Positions 49,314-58,733 of a DNA stretch of 62,918 nt are shown piece by piece (position 1 is the stretch's first letter; the number at the start of each line of letters is the position of its first letter). This DNA comes from Halomonas lysinitropha. Its GTDB lineage: Bacteria; Pseudomonadota; Gammaproteobacteria; Pseudomonadales; Halomonadaceae. Where the stretch lies: contig NZ_CABVOU010000022.1 of the NCBI RefSeq assembly GCF_902500215.1, positions 1-62,918 of the forward strand. The letters run 5' to 3'. The notes under the pieces are model-generated. The model saw only the letters and a list, made by a program, of their open reading frames with translations. It was not told the DNA's origin and made no database searches. A program made the translations under genes and the position numbers.

Positions 49314-50528
49314 TTAGAGGTCGTCGGCCCCGAGTTCGCCGACCTGCACGAACTCGCCGTCCTCGACGGTCATCTCGACCACGATGCCGGGGACGTCACC
49401 GTTCGCGTCGAACTCGTGAGTGCCGGAGGCGCCCTCGTAGTTGATCTCGGTACCGGCGGCGATCAGCTCCACCGCCTTCTCCCACTCGCCGGGCAGGATC
49501 ACCTCGCCGGGCGCCATGGCGACGCTGCGCAGCGCCTCGGAGAGCCCCTCACGCTCGGCGTTGCCGTTCTGCTCGATGGCGAGTGCCAGCAGGAAGGCCG
49601 CATCATAGGCCTGAGCCGCGAACACCGCATCCGGGTCAACATCCGCCGCTTCGGCGGCCTCGCTGAACATGGCGGTACCCGGCAGGTCCGGGCTGCCCGG
49701 CCGAGTGGCGATCATGCCCTCGAGCACATCGGCGCCCACGGCATCCACCAGGCTGTTGCCGACCATGCCGTCGGCGCCCACGTACTGGGTGAACATGCCG
49801 CTCTCGTAGGCCTGGCGCAACACGGTCTGGCCGGAAGTATCGGCATAGGCCAGCACGACCAGAGTCGGCACACCGCTGGACGAGAGGGTACCCAGCTCCG
49901 AGCGGTAGTCGGCACGGTTATCCTCGTGGGCCAGGTTCGCGGCCACCGTGCCACCCTCGGCCTCGAAGGTCATAGCGAAGGCATCGGAAAGGCCCTGACC
50001 GTAGTCGTTGTTGACGTAGGTGACCGCCACCTCGTCGATGCCCTTCTCGAGCAGCAGCTTGGCCAGCATCTCACCCTGGAAGGCGTCCGAAGGCACGGTG
50101 CGGAACACCAGATCGTTGTCGTCCAGCTCGCTGACCGCCGGGGCCGTGGAGGCCGGCGAAACCATTACCACGCCGCCGGGAATGGCCGCATTGTTGGCCG
50201 CCGCGATGGTGGCGCCGGTGCACAGGGCACCGACAATGGCCGTGACCTGCTCGGTGTTGACCATGCGATCGGCCGAGTTGGAGGCGGCCGAGGCATCGGA
50301 ACAGGTGGTATCCCCGGTGGGCATCTCGATCATCTGACCATCGAGGAGACCGCCTTGCTCGTTGATCTGGTTCACCGCCAGCTGGGCGCCATCGAAGATC
50401 GGCGGGGTCAGACTCTCGATCCCGCCGGTGAAGCCCCCCAGGAAACCGATCTTGACTTCGGCCTGGGCCATGCCCGAAAAGGCTACGGTAGACGCGGCAA
50501 CTGCCATTGCCAGTACGTGTTTTTTCAT
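49314..50528 (-). CDS. livK: branched-chain amino acid ABC transporter substrate-binding protein
   Basis: Periplasmic type I binding protein of 404 residues. The signal peptide is MKKHVLAMAVAASTVAFSGMAQA (cleavage about 23). Mature protein begins EVKIGFLGGFTGGIESLTPP and keeps the Liv pattern of GALCTGATIAAANNAAIPGGV and AVTYVNNDYGQGLSDAF. Very acidic, with a low pI expected for a halophile's periplasm. Encoded on the opposite strand to livGFHM and transcribed toward them. The start at 50528 gives the signal peptide; open frame further upstream is not coding. Confidence 0.92.
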   Translation of the reverse strand: MKKHVLAMAVAASTVAFSGMAQAEVKIGFLGGFTGGIESLTPPIFDGAQLAVNQINEQGGLLDGQMIEMPTGDTTCSDASAASNSADRMVNTEQVTAIVGALCTGATIAAANNAAIPGGVVMVSPASTAPAVSELDDNDLVFRTVPSDAFQGEMLAKLLLEKGIDEVAVTYVNNDYGQGLSDAFAMTFEAEGGTVAANLAHEDNRADYRSELGTLSSSGVPTLVVLAYADTSGQTVLRQAYESGMFTQYVGADGMVGNSLVDAVGADVLEGMIATRPGSPDLPGTAMFSEAAEAADVDPDAVFAAQAYDAAFLLALAIEQNGNAEREGLSEALRSVAMAPGEVILPGEWEKAVELIAAGTEINYEGASGTHEFDANGDVPGIVVEMTVEDGEFVQVGELGADDL

Positions 50529-50670
50529 GATTGTCGTCTCGCTCTGGTTGCTCGGGTAACTCACCATCACAATCTGGAACCCTTCCTGCCAGAACACAAG
50601 TCCGCCCCGCCAACGCTCGCGGCAACGGCGCCTATACTGACAGGCGTCCATCAATCCCTGGAGGCACAAC

Positions 50671-51435
50671 ATGAACTACCCGCTTTACGCCACCATTACC
50701 CTAGCCACTGCATTGGGCCTTGCCGCGGGCAGCGCGCTCGCGTTCGAGCCCAGCGGTCAGGACGTGACCTATGACGTCGCCGGCGAAGCCTTCGAGGGCT
50801 ACCTCGCCACCGCCGAGGGGGAGGCCCGCGGCAGCGTGCTGATCATCCACGACTGGGACGGCCTCGATGACTACGAGCGCCAGCGCGCCGACATGCTCGC
50901 CAAGCAGGGCTATGACGCCTTCGCCGTCGACCTCTACGGCCAGGGCAACCGCCCGGAGGAGGTCGATGCCAAGAAGGCCGAGACGGCCCGACTCTACGAG
51001 GACCGCGAACGCATGCGTACCCTGACCCTGGCCGGCCTGGCCGAGGCACGGGACCAGGGAGCCGCAACACCCACCGTGGTGATGGGCTACTGCTTCGGCG
51101 GCGCCGTGGTGCTGGAGCTCGCCCGCTCCGGCGAGGCGGAGGAAGTGGCCGGCTACGCCACCTTCCATGGCGGCCTGGCGACCCCCGAGGGCCAGTCCTA
51201 CGCCGGGGATACTCCCCCGATCCTGGTCGCCCACGGCGGCGCCGACCAGTCGATCTCCCTGGACGACGTCGCCACCCTGGGCAAGGAGCTCGAGGCCGCT
51301 GGCGCCACCTACGAGATCCAGATCTACTCCGGCGCCCCCCACGCCTTTTCCGTATTCGGCAGCGACCGCTATCAGCAGCGCGCCGACGAGAAGTCCTGGG
51401 AGGCGTTCCACGAACTGCTCGACGAGGTGCTGTGA
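50671..51435 (+). CDS. exported dienelactone hydrolase family protein
   Basis: Alpha/beta hydrolase of 254 residues with a signal peptide (about 1-24, cleavage near ALA). The nucleophile elbow is GYCFGGAVV, with Cys instead of Ser, the acid is in HGGADQSI and the His in SGAPHAFS; together they give the Cys-Asp-His triad of dienelactone hydrolases. TGGAGG precedes the ATG. Its stop overlaps the possible GTG start of the next gene, so the two are coupled. Substrate unknown; export argues against a classical chlorocatechol role. Confidence 0.88.
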   Translation: MNYPLYATITLATALGLAAGSALAFEPSGQDVTYDVAGEAFEGYLATAEGEARGSVLIIHDWDGLDDYERQRADMLAKQGYDAFAVDLYGQGNRPEEVDAKKAETARLYEDRERMRTLTLAGLAEARDQGAATPTVVMGYCFGGAVVLELARSGEAEEVAGYATFHGGLATPEGQSYAGDTPPILVAHGGADQSISLDDVATLGKELEAAGATYEIQIYSGAPHAFSVFGSDRYQQRADEKSWEAFHELLDEVL

Positions 51436-51437
51436 CC

Positions 51438-52520
51438 ATGCACATCACCCCCCTCTCAGGCAGCCGCACCGAGATCGGCGAGGCTCACGGTCGCGCCCAT
51501 GCCGAGCTGATCACTCACAGCCTCGAGGTCTATGACCGGCTGTTTCAGGACTTCGTGGGCCTCGACTGGGCCAGCGCACGCCAGACGGCCGGGCGCTTCC
51601 TGCCGATGATCGAGCGCGGCTTCCCGGCCATCCTCGAGGAGATGGACGGCATCGCACGGGGGGCCGGGCTCGACTTCGAGGACATCCTTACCCTCAACTG
51701 CCGCAGCGAGATCTCGCTGACCCAGGCCAGCGGTGGCTGCTCGGCCTTCGCCCTGAACCGCAACGGCACCCAATGGCTGGCCCAGAACTGGGACTGGCGG
51801 ACCGACCAGCTGCACAACGTGGTGGCCCTGGAGATCAGCGGCCACGACGCCCCCGCCCTGATCAGCATCGGCGAGGCGGGCATGGTGGCCAAGATCGGCA
51901 TGAACGAGCGCGGCATCGGAGTCTGCCTCAACGCCATCCGCTCGCGTACCTGCGGTGAGGGGCTTCCCATTCACGTCGCCCTGCGCAAGATCCTCGAGAG
52001 CGCCGACATGGACAGCACCGTGGCCGTGGCCAGCCACGATCGGGTCTGCTCGCCCGCCCACTTTCTGATCGGCAGTGCCGACGGCCAGGCGGCCGGCCTG
52101 GAGGTCCATCCCGGCGAGCCCGGCCAGCTGGCCCCCGAGGCCGGCACGGTCACCCACACCAACCACCTCTATGCCCGTACCGCCAACTGCCAGGTCGAAG
52201 ATTTCCCGCGCCCCGACTCCCGCCAGCGCCTGGCGCGCCTGGATAACCTGCTGCGCGAGCGGTTGCCCGCCGAGGGGGAGATCGGCGAGAGCGAGCTGTT
52301 CGAGATCCTCAGCGACCATCACGGTGAACCGCTCTCGATCTGCCGCCACTTCAACCCCGACCAGCCCCCCGAAGAGCGCATGGAGACACTGTTCTCGGTC
52401 GTCATGAACCTGACCCAACGCCGCCTGACGCTGCGCCACGGCAAGCCCTGCGAGAGTGACGAGAGCCTGACCGTGCAGTTCGGTGCTGACCTCGGGGCGG
52501 CCAGTACGCTGGCTCCCTGA
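51438..52520 (+). CDS. C45 family autoproteolytic acyltransferase/hydrolase
   Basis: Ntn-hydrolase-fold protein of 360 residues resembling acyl-CoA:6-aminopenicillanate acyltransferase. The expected self-cleavage site is GGC in ASGGCSAFAL (about 98-107), which would expose the Cys nucleophile; WLAQNWDWR and VKIG-like AKIGMNERGIGVCLN follow as in the family. It starts with ATG at 51438 (GTG at 51432 is also possible). Likely hydrolyses amide bonds of small peptides or acylated amino acids. Next to the liv transporter, which could import its substrate or product. Confidence 0.85.
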   Translation: MHITPLSGSRTEIGEAHGRAHAELITHSLEVYDRLFQDFVGLDWASARQTAGRFLPMIERGFPAILEEMDGIARGAGLDFEDILTLNCRSEISLTQASGGCSAFALNRNGTQWLAQNWDWRTDQLHNVVALEISGHDAPALISIGEAGMVAKIGMNERGIGVCLNAIRSRTCGEGLPIHVALRKILESADMDSTVAVASHDRVCSPAHFLIGSADGQAAGLEVHPGEPGQLAPEAGTVTHTNHLYARTANCQVEDFPRPDSRQRLARLDNLLRERLPAEGEIGESELFEILSDHHGEPLSICRHFNPDQPPEERMETLFSVVMNLTQRRLTLRHGKPCESDESLTVQFGADLGAASTLAP

Positions 52521-52649
52521 CCCACTACCGGCGGGCCAAGGCTCGCCGGGCTCACCATCACGTCGGCGGAACAGGGCAAGGACGCCAACAACACGCTATG
52601 ATGGGGCTGTATTTGCTGCATCGCAGTAACCACCATCGGAGCTGACCCC

Positions 52650-54074
52650 ATGGATGCCCCCAACGACGACCGCTATATCGAGAATCGCACCTACGACGAG
52701 ATCCAGGTAGGCGACAAGGCCTACCTCGAAAAGCGCCTGACCCTGGATGACATCAAGCTGTTCGCCATCATGTCCGGGGACGTCAACCCTTCCCATGTGG
52801 ACGACGATTTCGCGCGCAGTTCCCGCTTTCAGGAAGTCATTGCCCACGGCATGTGGGGCGGTGCGCTGATTTCCACGGTGCTGGGCACCCAGCTTCCCGG
52901 TCCCGGCACCCTCTACCTGGGGCAGACGCTGAGCTTCCGGGCACCGGTCAACCTCGGCGATGTGCTCAAGGTCAGCGTGCGCGTCACCGCCAAGGACGAC
53001 GCCCGCTCCCAGTTGACCCTGGACTGCCGCTGCGAAAACCAGAAAGGCAAGGTGGTCATCGAGGGCGAGGCCCGGGTGCTCGCGCCCAAGGAGAAGGTAC
53101 GCCGGCCACGTACCGTGCTGCCCACGGTGCGCCTGGCCGAGCGCGGACGCCTGCACGAGATCCTGTCCGCCGCCGACCATCCGCCCGCCATTCCCGTGGC
53201 CGTGGTGCACCCGGTGGATGATGTATCGCTGACCGGTGCCGTGGCCGCCGCCCATCAGGGCCTGATCACCCCTCTGCTGGTCGGCCCGGAAGCGAAGATC
53301 CGCGCCGCGGCCGATACCGCCGAGATCGACATCAGCGAGTTCGAGATGCTCGACGCACCTCATAGCCATGCTGCTGCGGAGCGCGCCGTGGCCCTGGTGC
53401 GAGAGGGTCGCGCCGAGGCCCTCATGAAGGGCGCTCTGCACACCGACGAGCTGATGCACGAGGTACTCAAGCGCGAGGGCGGCCTGCGTACCGAGCGCTG
53501 CATCAGCCACGTCATGGCCTTCGATGTCCCGACCTACCCGCGACCGCTGTTCATCACCGACGCCGCCATCAATATCACCCCCAGCCTCGACCAGAAACGC
53601 GACATCATCTGCAACGCCATCGAGCTGGCCCACGCCCTGGGCAATGCCGACCCCAAGGTCGCCATTCTTGCCGCGGTGGAAACGGTCAACTCCAGGATGC
53701 CCTCGACGCTGGATGCCGCCGCCCTGTGCAAGATGGCCGACCGCGGCCAGATCAAGGGCGGCACCCTGGACGGCCCGCTGGCCTTCGACAACGCCATCTC
53801 CGAGAGCGCCGCGCGCACCAAGGGCATCGAATCACCGGTCGCCGGCCGGGCCGACATTCTGGTCGCGCCGGACCTGGAGGCGGCCAACATGCTGATGAAA
53901 CAGCTGAACTACCTGGCCGACGCCACCGGTGCCGGCCTGGTGCTGGGCGCCCGGGTGCCCATCATCCTGACCAGCCGCGCCGACGAGGCCATCACCCGCA
54001 TGGCCTCCTGCGCCCTGGCCCTGCTCGTGGCGGATCATCAGAAACGCCAGGGTCTGCCCAGCCAGAGTACTTGA
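52650..54074 (+). CDS. MaoC dehydratase / phosphate acetyl(butyryl)transferase fusion
   Basis: Bifunctional protein of 474 residues. The N-terminal MaoC (hot-dog) domain, about 8-145, has the hydratase motif D-x-N-P-x-H (GDVNPSHVDDDFA). The C-terminal part, about 165-470, is a phosphate acyltransferase (Pta/Ptb): PVAVVHPVDDVSLTGAVAAA, ALMKGALHTDELMHEVL, DAAINITPSLDQKRDII, GGTLDGPLAFDNAIS. Acyl-CoA plus phosphate gives acyl phosphate, which the next gene (AckA) turns into acid plus ATP. This fusion is known from other proteobacteria. Confidence 0.93.
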   Translation: MDAPNDDRYIENRTYDEIQVGDKAYLEKRLTLDDIKLFAIMSGDVNPSHVDDDFARSSRFQEVIAHGMWGGALISTVLGTQLPGPGTLYLGQTLSFRAPVNLGDVLKVSVRVTAKDDARSQLTLDCRCENQKGKVVIEGEARVLAPKEKVRRPRTVLPTVRLAERGRLHEILSAADHPPAIPVAVVHPVDDVSLTGAVAAAHQGLITPLLVGPEAKIRAAADTAEIDISEFEMLDAPHSHAAAERAVALVREGRAEALMKGALHTDELMHEVLKREGGLRTERCISHVMAFDVPTYPRPLFITDAAINITPSLDQKRDIICNAIELAHALGNADPKVAILAAVETVNSRMPSTLDAAALCKMADRGQIKGGTLDGPLAFDNAISESAARTKGIESPVAGRADILVAPDLEAANMLMKQLNYLADATGAGLVLGARVPIILTSRADEAITRMASCALALLVADHQKRQGLPSQST

Positions 54075-54089
54075 GATGAGGAGCCTGAA

Positions 54090-55283
54090 ATGAGCCATAT
54101 CCTGACCCTCAACAGCGGCTCTTCCAGCCTGAAGTTTGCCCTCTACCCGTTGGCGGGTGCCGATTCACTCGACACCCTGACACCCCGCTATCGCGGCATG
54201 TTCTCCGGGCTGAACGGCGGCACCCCCAGGCTGAAGCTGCAGGACAGCGAGGGCCGTCCCGTGGCGGTGGACATGGGCGAACTACCCTCGAGGCTCGAGC
54301 TGCCCGACGCCATGGCGCATCTGTTGAGCTGGCTCGAAGACCTCCCCGATCTGTCGCTTGCCGCGGTGGGACACCGGGTGGTGCACGGTGGCCGCGACTA
54401 CCAACAGCCAGTGGCAGTCACGCCCGAGATCACCGCCGCGCTGGGCGAGCTCGAGTCGCTGGCACCGCTTCATCAGCCCTTCTGCCTGGCGCCCGTGGCA
54501 CCGCTCGCCGAGCGCCACCCGGACATGCCCCAGGTGGCCTGCTTCGACACCGCCTTCCACGCCAACCAGCCCGAGGTGGCCCGCCAGTTCGCCCTGCCCC
54601 GCGAGATGACTCAGCGCGGTCTGGTCCGCTACGGCTTCCACGGCCTCTCGTATGACTACATCAACCGCGTGCTGCCCCGACACCTGGGCGATGCTCGCCG
54701 CGAACGGGTAATCGTCGCCCACCTGGGCAACGGGGCCAGCCTGTGCGCCATTCGCAACGGTACCAGTGTGGCTACCACCATGGGCTTTACCGCCATTGAG
54801 GGCATGCCCATGGGCACCCGCAGCGGCAGCCTCGACCCCGGGCTGGTGCTGCACCTGATACAGCAGGAAGGCATGAGCGCCGAGGCGCTCACCGAGACAC
54901 TCTACAAGCGCTCCGGCCTGCTGGGCGTTTCCGGCATCAGCAGCGACATGCGCGAGCTGCTGGCCAGCCCCGCCCCTGAAGCCCGCGAGGCGGTGGACCT
55001 CTATGCCTACCGCGCCGTGTGCGAGATCGGCAGCCTGGCCGCCGCCCTGGGGGGGCTCGACCAGCTCGTCTTCACCGCCGGCATCGGCGAACACGCCGCC
55101 CCGGTGCGCGAGGCCATCTGCCGAGGCTGCGAGTGGCTGGGACTGGAACTCGATAGCGACGCCAACCAGCGCGACACTGACCAGATCAGCACCGCCGACA
55201 GCCGCGTCGGCGCCTGGGTGATTCCCACCGACGAGGAGCGCATGATCGCCTGGTACACCGCCCAGGTGGCAGGCCTGGTATAA
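54090..55283 (+). CDS. ackA: acetate kinase
   Basis: Makes ATP from acetyl phosphate, or activates acetate. The 397-residue enzyme has LNSGSSSLKFALY (phosphate 1), VGHRVVHGG, PLHQPFCLAPV (the usual Asn of this motif is Gln/Phe here), CFDTAFHANQP, RYGFHGLSYDYI, VIVAHLGNGASLCAI and GFTAIEGMPMGTRSGSLDPG. It lies 15 bases after the MaoC-Pta gene, so they form one acetate (or acyl phosphate) operon. Confidence 0.95.
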   Translation: MSHILTLNSGSSSLKFALYPLAGADSLDTLTPRYRGMFSGLNGGTPRLKLQDSEGRPVAVDMGELPSRLELPDAMAHLLSWLEDLPDLSLAAVGHRVVHGGRDYQQPVAVTPEITAALGELESLAPLHQPFCLAPVAPLAERHPDMPQVACFDTAFHANQPEVARQFALPREMTQRGLVRYGFHGLSYDYINRVLPRHLGDARRERVIVAHLGNGASLCAIRNGTSVATTMGFTAIEGMPMGTRSGSLDPGLVLHLIQQEGMSAEALTETLYKRSGLLGVSGISSDMRELLASPAPEAREAVDLYAYRAVCEIGSLAAALGGLDQLVFTAGIGEHAAPVREAICRGCEWLGLELDSDANQRDTDQISTADSRVGAWVIPTDEERMIAWYTAQVAGLV

Positions 55284-55330
55284 GCCCATTGTCGGGGCGA
55301 AAGACCGACCTGCCCGTGCCTGCTCGTCGG

Positions 55331-55358
55331 AGGCGCTGACGCTATCCCGCCAGCGCCT
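55331..55358. terminator. stem-loop at the end of the DUF4202 gene
   Basis: AGGCGCTG and CAGCGCCT (55331-55338, 55351-55358) pair over eight bases and overlap the DUF4202 stop codon. It lies between convergent genes (ackA and DUF4202), so it may act as a shared terminator. Confidence 0.45.
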
Positions 55359-55929
55359 CTTCCACCAGGCCTCGCGCCTCATCGCTCATGGGCAGGCCCA
55401 GCGCCAGTTGATGAGCCTGTGGCGACATCTTCTTCCAGGTCATCTGCACGATGCGGATCAAATGGTCGTGGTCGATCTGCTTCGAGAAGTCGCCGAAGTA
55501 GTTCTCCAGAAACACCAGGCAAGCGCAATCCTCCACGGCCTGGGCGCCAGGGTCGCGCCCCAGGCCCTGCTTGCGGATCATCCGCTCCACCCGCTCGGCC
55601 TGCTCGGCGGGGTAGCCCGCCTCCTGCATGAGCCGAGCGGTGGTCTCGCCGGCGCGCTGGCCCTGATCACGCCGCCAGGTCAGGTAACCTACCCGTCCCT
55701 CGGGATAGTCGCTCCGCGGCACCTGCCAGCGCTGCAGGTGCTGGCCGCGCACCGCCAGCTGCACCAGCTCGTCGGGGTGCTCATGCAGCCGCTCCAGCCA
55801 GGCGCTCATGCGCCCGGCATGCCACAGCTCCTTGGGTACCGGCTCGCCGTCCACCTCCACACTGCGCGGGTCCTCCGCATGCAGGGCATCCAGCGCGACC
55901 AGGGTCTTAGCGTAAGGGGTATCAGACAT
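55342..55929 (-). CDS. DUF4202 domain-containing protein
   Basis: Soluble, mostly helical protein of 195 residues. The core AVRGQHLQRWQVPRSDYPEGRVGYLTWRRD is the DUF4202 hallmark, with His/Glu residues later (IRKQGLGRDPGAQAVEDCACLVFLE) in an HD-like arrangement that hints at metal binding. AGGAG lies five bases before the ATG at 55929; a GTG six bases upstream is also possible. Function unknown; members often occur near sulfur or central carbon genes. Confidence 0.88.
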   Translation of the reverse strand: MSDTPYAKTLVALDALHAEDPRSVEVDGEPVPKELWHAGRMSAWLERLHEHPDELVQLAVRGQHLQRWQVPRSDYPEGRVGYLTWRRDQGQRAGETTARLMQEAGYPAEQAERVERMIRKQGLGRDPGAQAVEDCACLVFLENYFGDFSKQIDHDHLIRIVQMTWKKMSPQAHQLALGLPMSDEARGLVEEALAG

Positions 55930-56070
55930 GCTCACTCCTTGTGATCGATAGCGGGGCGCATCGCCTCACAGCATATCAGCGGACGTGCCGATCGGGGCGA
56001 ACGCACGCCCGTGGCGAGATACACTGATTTGTGGAACCGACAAGGAAGAAAACCGACGAGGAGTCGCCCC

Positions 56071-56391
56071 ATGAAATACATCTTCGAGGTGCACATCCGC
56101 GAGGGCTACCGGGCCGAGGACTACGCGGAGGCCTGGGTTCGCGCCAGCGAGCGGATCCAGCAGGCGCCGGGGGCGCGGGGCACCGAACTGCATCGCAAGA
56201 TCGGCGACCCGACCACCCTGATCGCCATCGCCCACTGGGACAGCAAGGCCAGCCGCGACGCCATGGAGGCGCAGCACGACCCGGTGGTCAAGGAGATCAT
56301 CCGAAGCGCGGCCCCGTGCTGCGAGATCCGCCCGCTCGGCGAGTTCGAGGAGCCCGAGTGGGTGGTGATGCCGCCCGACACCGGACCATGA
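56071..56391 (+). CDS. antibiotic biosynthesis monooxygenase (ABM) fold protein
   Basis: Small ferredoxin-like ABM-domain protein of 106 residues. KYIFEVHIREGYRAEDYAEAW, APGARGTELHRKIG and IAIAHWDSKASRDAM follow the dimeric alpha/beta-barrel pattern of the family. The ATG at 56071 has GAGGAG upstream. Its role may be a quinol-type monooxygenase, or a general stress protein. It stands alone between DUF4202 and phaC. Confidence 0.75.
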   Translation: MKYIFEVHIREGYRAEDYAEAWVRASERIQQAPGARGTELHRKIGDPTTLIAIAHWDSKASRDAMEAQHDPVVKEIIRSAAPCCEIRPLGEFEEPEWVVMPPDTGP

Positions 56392-56534
56392 GAACCCGAT
56401 AAACAGGCGATAACGCCGCCATCGAAGGCGCGGGCTGAACGTCGGATACCGGCCAGATTCGTTCTTGCCCGGTTGCGCCTCACCCAGCCCCTACGATACT
56501 GGAATGAAAGGTTGCGGCAGTTCGGGGCAGCTTA

Positions 56535-56552
56535 TCGACGCTGACGCGTCGA
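56535..56552. repeat. palindrome upstream of phaC
   Basis: TCGACGC-TGAC-GCGTCGA, a seven-base inverted repeat, lies about 62 bases before the phaC start. It may be an operator for a PHA regulator, or simply a hairpin in the leader. Confidence 0.45.
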
Positions 56553-56614
56553 CCCGCCTCCGGCTCGGGTCGGACGAAGCCGCTATCGTGGAGCACTCAC
56601 CAGGGGGCAAGGCC

Positions 56615-58459
56615 ATGAATGACCAGAAACCGTCTTCAGCGAAGCCAGGCGATCAGGCGACGCCACCCGATGAGGTGGCAAAGCGCTATGCCGAGGCGCT
56701 CGAGCGACTATCGACCGGGTCGTCCCGGGCCTGGAAGGGCTGGCTCGAACGACAGACACGCGGCGATTTCTTCACCATGCCCGACCCGGCGGTCGCGGCC
56801 AAGTCGCTAGCCAGCCTGGGCCAGCAGTTCCTACTCCATCCGCAACGCGCCATGGAATTCCAGCAACAGCTAATGGAGGGCTATACGACCCTCTGGCAGA
56901 ACGCCGTGCAGCGCCTGTCCGGCGAGGCGCCCTCATCGGACCTCGATGCCGCTCCGCGGGACAAGCGATTCAAGGGCAAGAGCTGGGAAGAGAACCTCTT
57001 CTTCGACACACTCCGCCAGGCCTACCAGTTGACCGCCGAGCAGTGGCTGAAGGGGGTGCATGAGGTCACCGAAGACATGGACGACGACGAGCGGGCCAGG
57101 GTCGAGTTCTATGCCCGTCAGCTGATCGACGCCCTCGCTCCCAGCAACTTCGCCACCACCAACCCGGAGGTGATCGAGGCCACGGTGCGCACCGGCGGCG
57201 CCAACCTGCTGCAGGGGCTGGCCAACCTGATGGAGGACATGGCGCGGGGCGAGGGGTTGCTGCGCATCAAGCAGAGTGATTCGGCCGGGCTGGAGCTGGG
57301 CAAGGACATCGCGGCGACGCCGGGCAAGGTCGTCTACCAGAATGAGCTGATGCAGCTCATCCAGTACTCGCCCACCACCGAGACGGTCGACCGCCGGCCG
57401 CTGCTGATCGTCCCGCCCTGGATCAACAAGTTCTACATCCTGGACCTGACCCAGAAACGCTCCTTCATCCGCTGGGCCGTCGAACAGGGCATCACGGTCT
57501 TCATCATCTCGTGGGTCAATCCAGACGAGCGCTACGCCGAGGTGGCCTTCGACGACTACCTCACCCGGGGCACGCTCAAGGCCATGGACGTGGTGGGCGA
57601 GATCACCGGCGAGGAGACGCTCAACACCATCGGCTACTGCATCGGCGGCACCCTGCTGGCCAGCACCCTGGCGCATCAGGCCGCCCGGGACGATAAGCGG
57701 GTGCACAGTGCCACCTTCTTCACCACCCTGCTCGACTTCAGCGAGGTGGGGCCGCTGGAGGTGTTCATCGACGAGGAGCAGATCCGCTACATGGAGCATC
57801 ACATGGCCCAGCGCGGCTACCTGGAGGGCACCCACCTGGCCAATGCCTTCAACCTGCTGCAGTCCGCCGACCTGATCTGGGGCTTCGTGATCAACAACTA
57901 CCTGCTCGGCAAGGAGCCCCAGGCCTTCGACCTGCTCTACTGGAATTCCGACTCTACCCGCATGCCACGGCGCATGCAGAGCTTCTACCTGCGCAACATG
58001 TACCTGAACAACCGCCTCGCCGAACCCGGGGGCATTACCCTGGCGGGGGAAGCCATCGATCTGAGCAAGGTGAAGATTCCGGCGTTCTTCGTGGCCACCG
58101 AGAAGGATCATATCGCCCCCTGGCAATCCAGCTATCGCGGGGCCCACCTGCTGGGCGGCCGCCCCCGCTTCATCCTGGGGGGCTCCGGCCATATCGCGGG
58201 CGTGATCAACCCGGCCGACTCGGGAAAGTACGGCTACTGGAGCTATGGCCACCTGCCCAAGGATCCCGATCGCTGGCGGGAATCGGCCACCCACCACGAA
58301 GGCTCCTGGTGGCCGGAGTGGCGCAAGTGGCTCAAGCGCCATGCCGGCGGCCAGGTGCCCGCCCGCGAGCCCGGTAGCGAGGAATACCCGCCTATCGAGG
58401 AGGCGCCGGGTTCCTATGTTCGGGTGCGCGTCGATGACCCGAGCACGAACGGCGAGTGA
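56615..58459 (+). CDS. phaC: class I polyhydroxyalkanoate synthase
   Basis: Polymerises (R)-3-hydroxyacyl-CoA into PHA storage granules. The 614-residue protein has the PhaC N-terminal domain (about 90-260) and the alpha/beta hydrolase core with the lipase-like box GYCIGGT. Catalytic Cys342, Asp498 (TEKDHIAPW) and His526 (GGSGHIAG) are all present, as is the conserved WVNPDE. The ATG at 56615 gives the normal start; 50 upstream in-frame codons lie in leader DNA. No phaA, phaB or phasin gene is adjacent. It marks the last gene with host-like composition before the AT-rich island. Confidence 0.95.
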   Translation: MNDQKPSSAKPGDQATPPDEVAKRYAEALERLSTGSSRAWKGWLERQTRGDFFTMPDPAVAAKSLASLGQQFLLHPQRAMEFQQQLMEGYTTLWQNAVQRLSGEAPSSDLDAAPRDKRFKGKSWEENLFFDTLRQAYQLTAEQWLKGVHEVTEDMDDDERARVEFYARQLIDALAPSNFATTNPEVIEATVRTGGANLLQGLANLMEDMARGEGLLRIKQSDSAGLELGKDIAATPGKVVYQNELMQLIQYSPTTETVDRRPLLIVPPWINKFYILDLTQKRSFIRWAVEQGITVFIISWVNPDERYAEVAFDDYLTRGTLKAMDVVGEITGEETLNTIGYCIGGTLLASTLAHQAARDDKRVHSATFFTTLLDFSEVGPLEVFIDEEQIRYMEHHMAQRGYLEGTHLANAFNLLQSADLIWGFVINNYLLGKEPQAFDLLYWNSDSTRMPRRMQSFYLRNMYLNNRLAEPGGITLAGEAIDLSKVKIPAFFVATEKDHIAPWQSSYRGAHLLGGRPRFILGGSGHIAGVINPADSGKYGYWSYGHLPKDPDRWRESATHHEGSWWPEWRKWLKRHAGGQVPAREPGSEEYPPIEEAPGSYVRVRVDDPSTNGE

Positions 58460-58466
58460 GGGATTC

Positions 58467-58507
58467 GGTGGAGTCGATGTGGTGGTTGCAACCGCCTCGG
58501 CTCCACC
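58467..58507. terminator. stem-loop after phaC
   Basis: GGTGGAG and CTCCACC (58467-58473 with 58501-58507) enclose a perfect GGTTGCAACC palindrome. It starts seven bases after the phaC stop and probably ends its transcript, although no T-tract follows. Confidence 0.55.
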
Positions 58508-58640
58508 GAGCTGCCATCCGCTTCCGGTGAGGAAAAACGACTGAGGTTCGACCCTCACCTGAACGGTGCTTCAGCCATTCCATTGGCATCGTATAAAGTT
58601 CGCCTATCGGCCAGAAGCGGTCTTTGAGTGAGCGCTGATG

Positions 58641-58719
58641 TAATGCCCCAATTTGCCGCACAGCAAGCGCTTTTAGGCCTGTTGTTCAAGGGCGATGCTT
58701 GTTGTGTCGGCCAACATTA
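58641..58719 (-). other. attC-like imperfect hairpin after the 121-aa ORF
   Basis: TAATG and CATTA pair at the ends. Inside, GCCG-CACA-g-CAAGC (58655-58668) pairs with GCTTG-t-TGTG-T-CGGC (58697-58711), leaving one T unpaired on a single arm. Short outer arms, a spacer, an inner arm with an extrahelical base and a variable top are attC traits. A GTT core triplet is not clear here. Confidence 0.45.
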
Positions 58720-58733
58720 TCTTGTTAAAACTC

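Noticed and set aside
56465..56614. 50-codon N-terminal extension of phaC.
   Set aside because: Sequence is leader-like with a palindrome at 56535-56552, and the PhaC family start fits MNDQKPSS at 56615.
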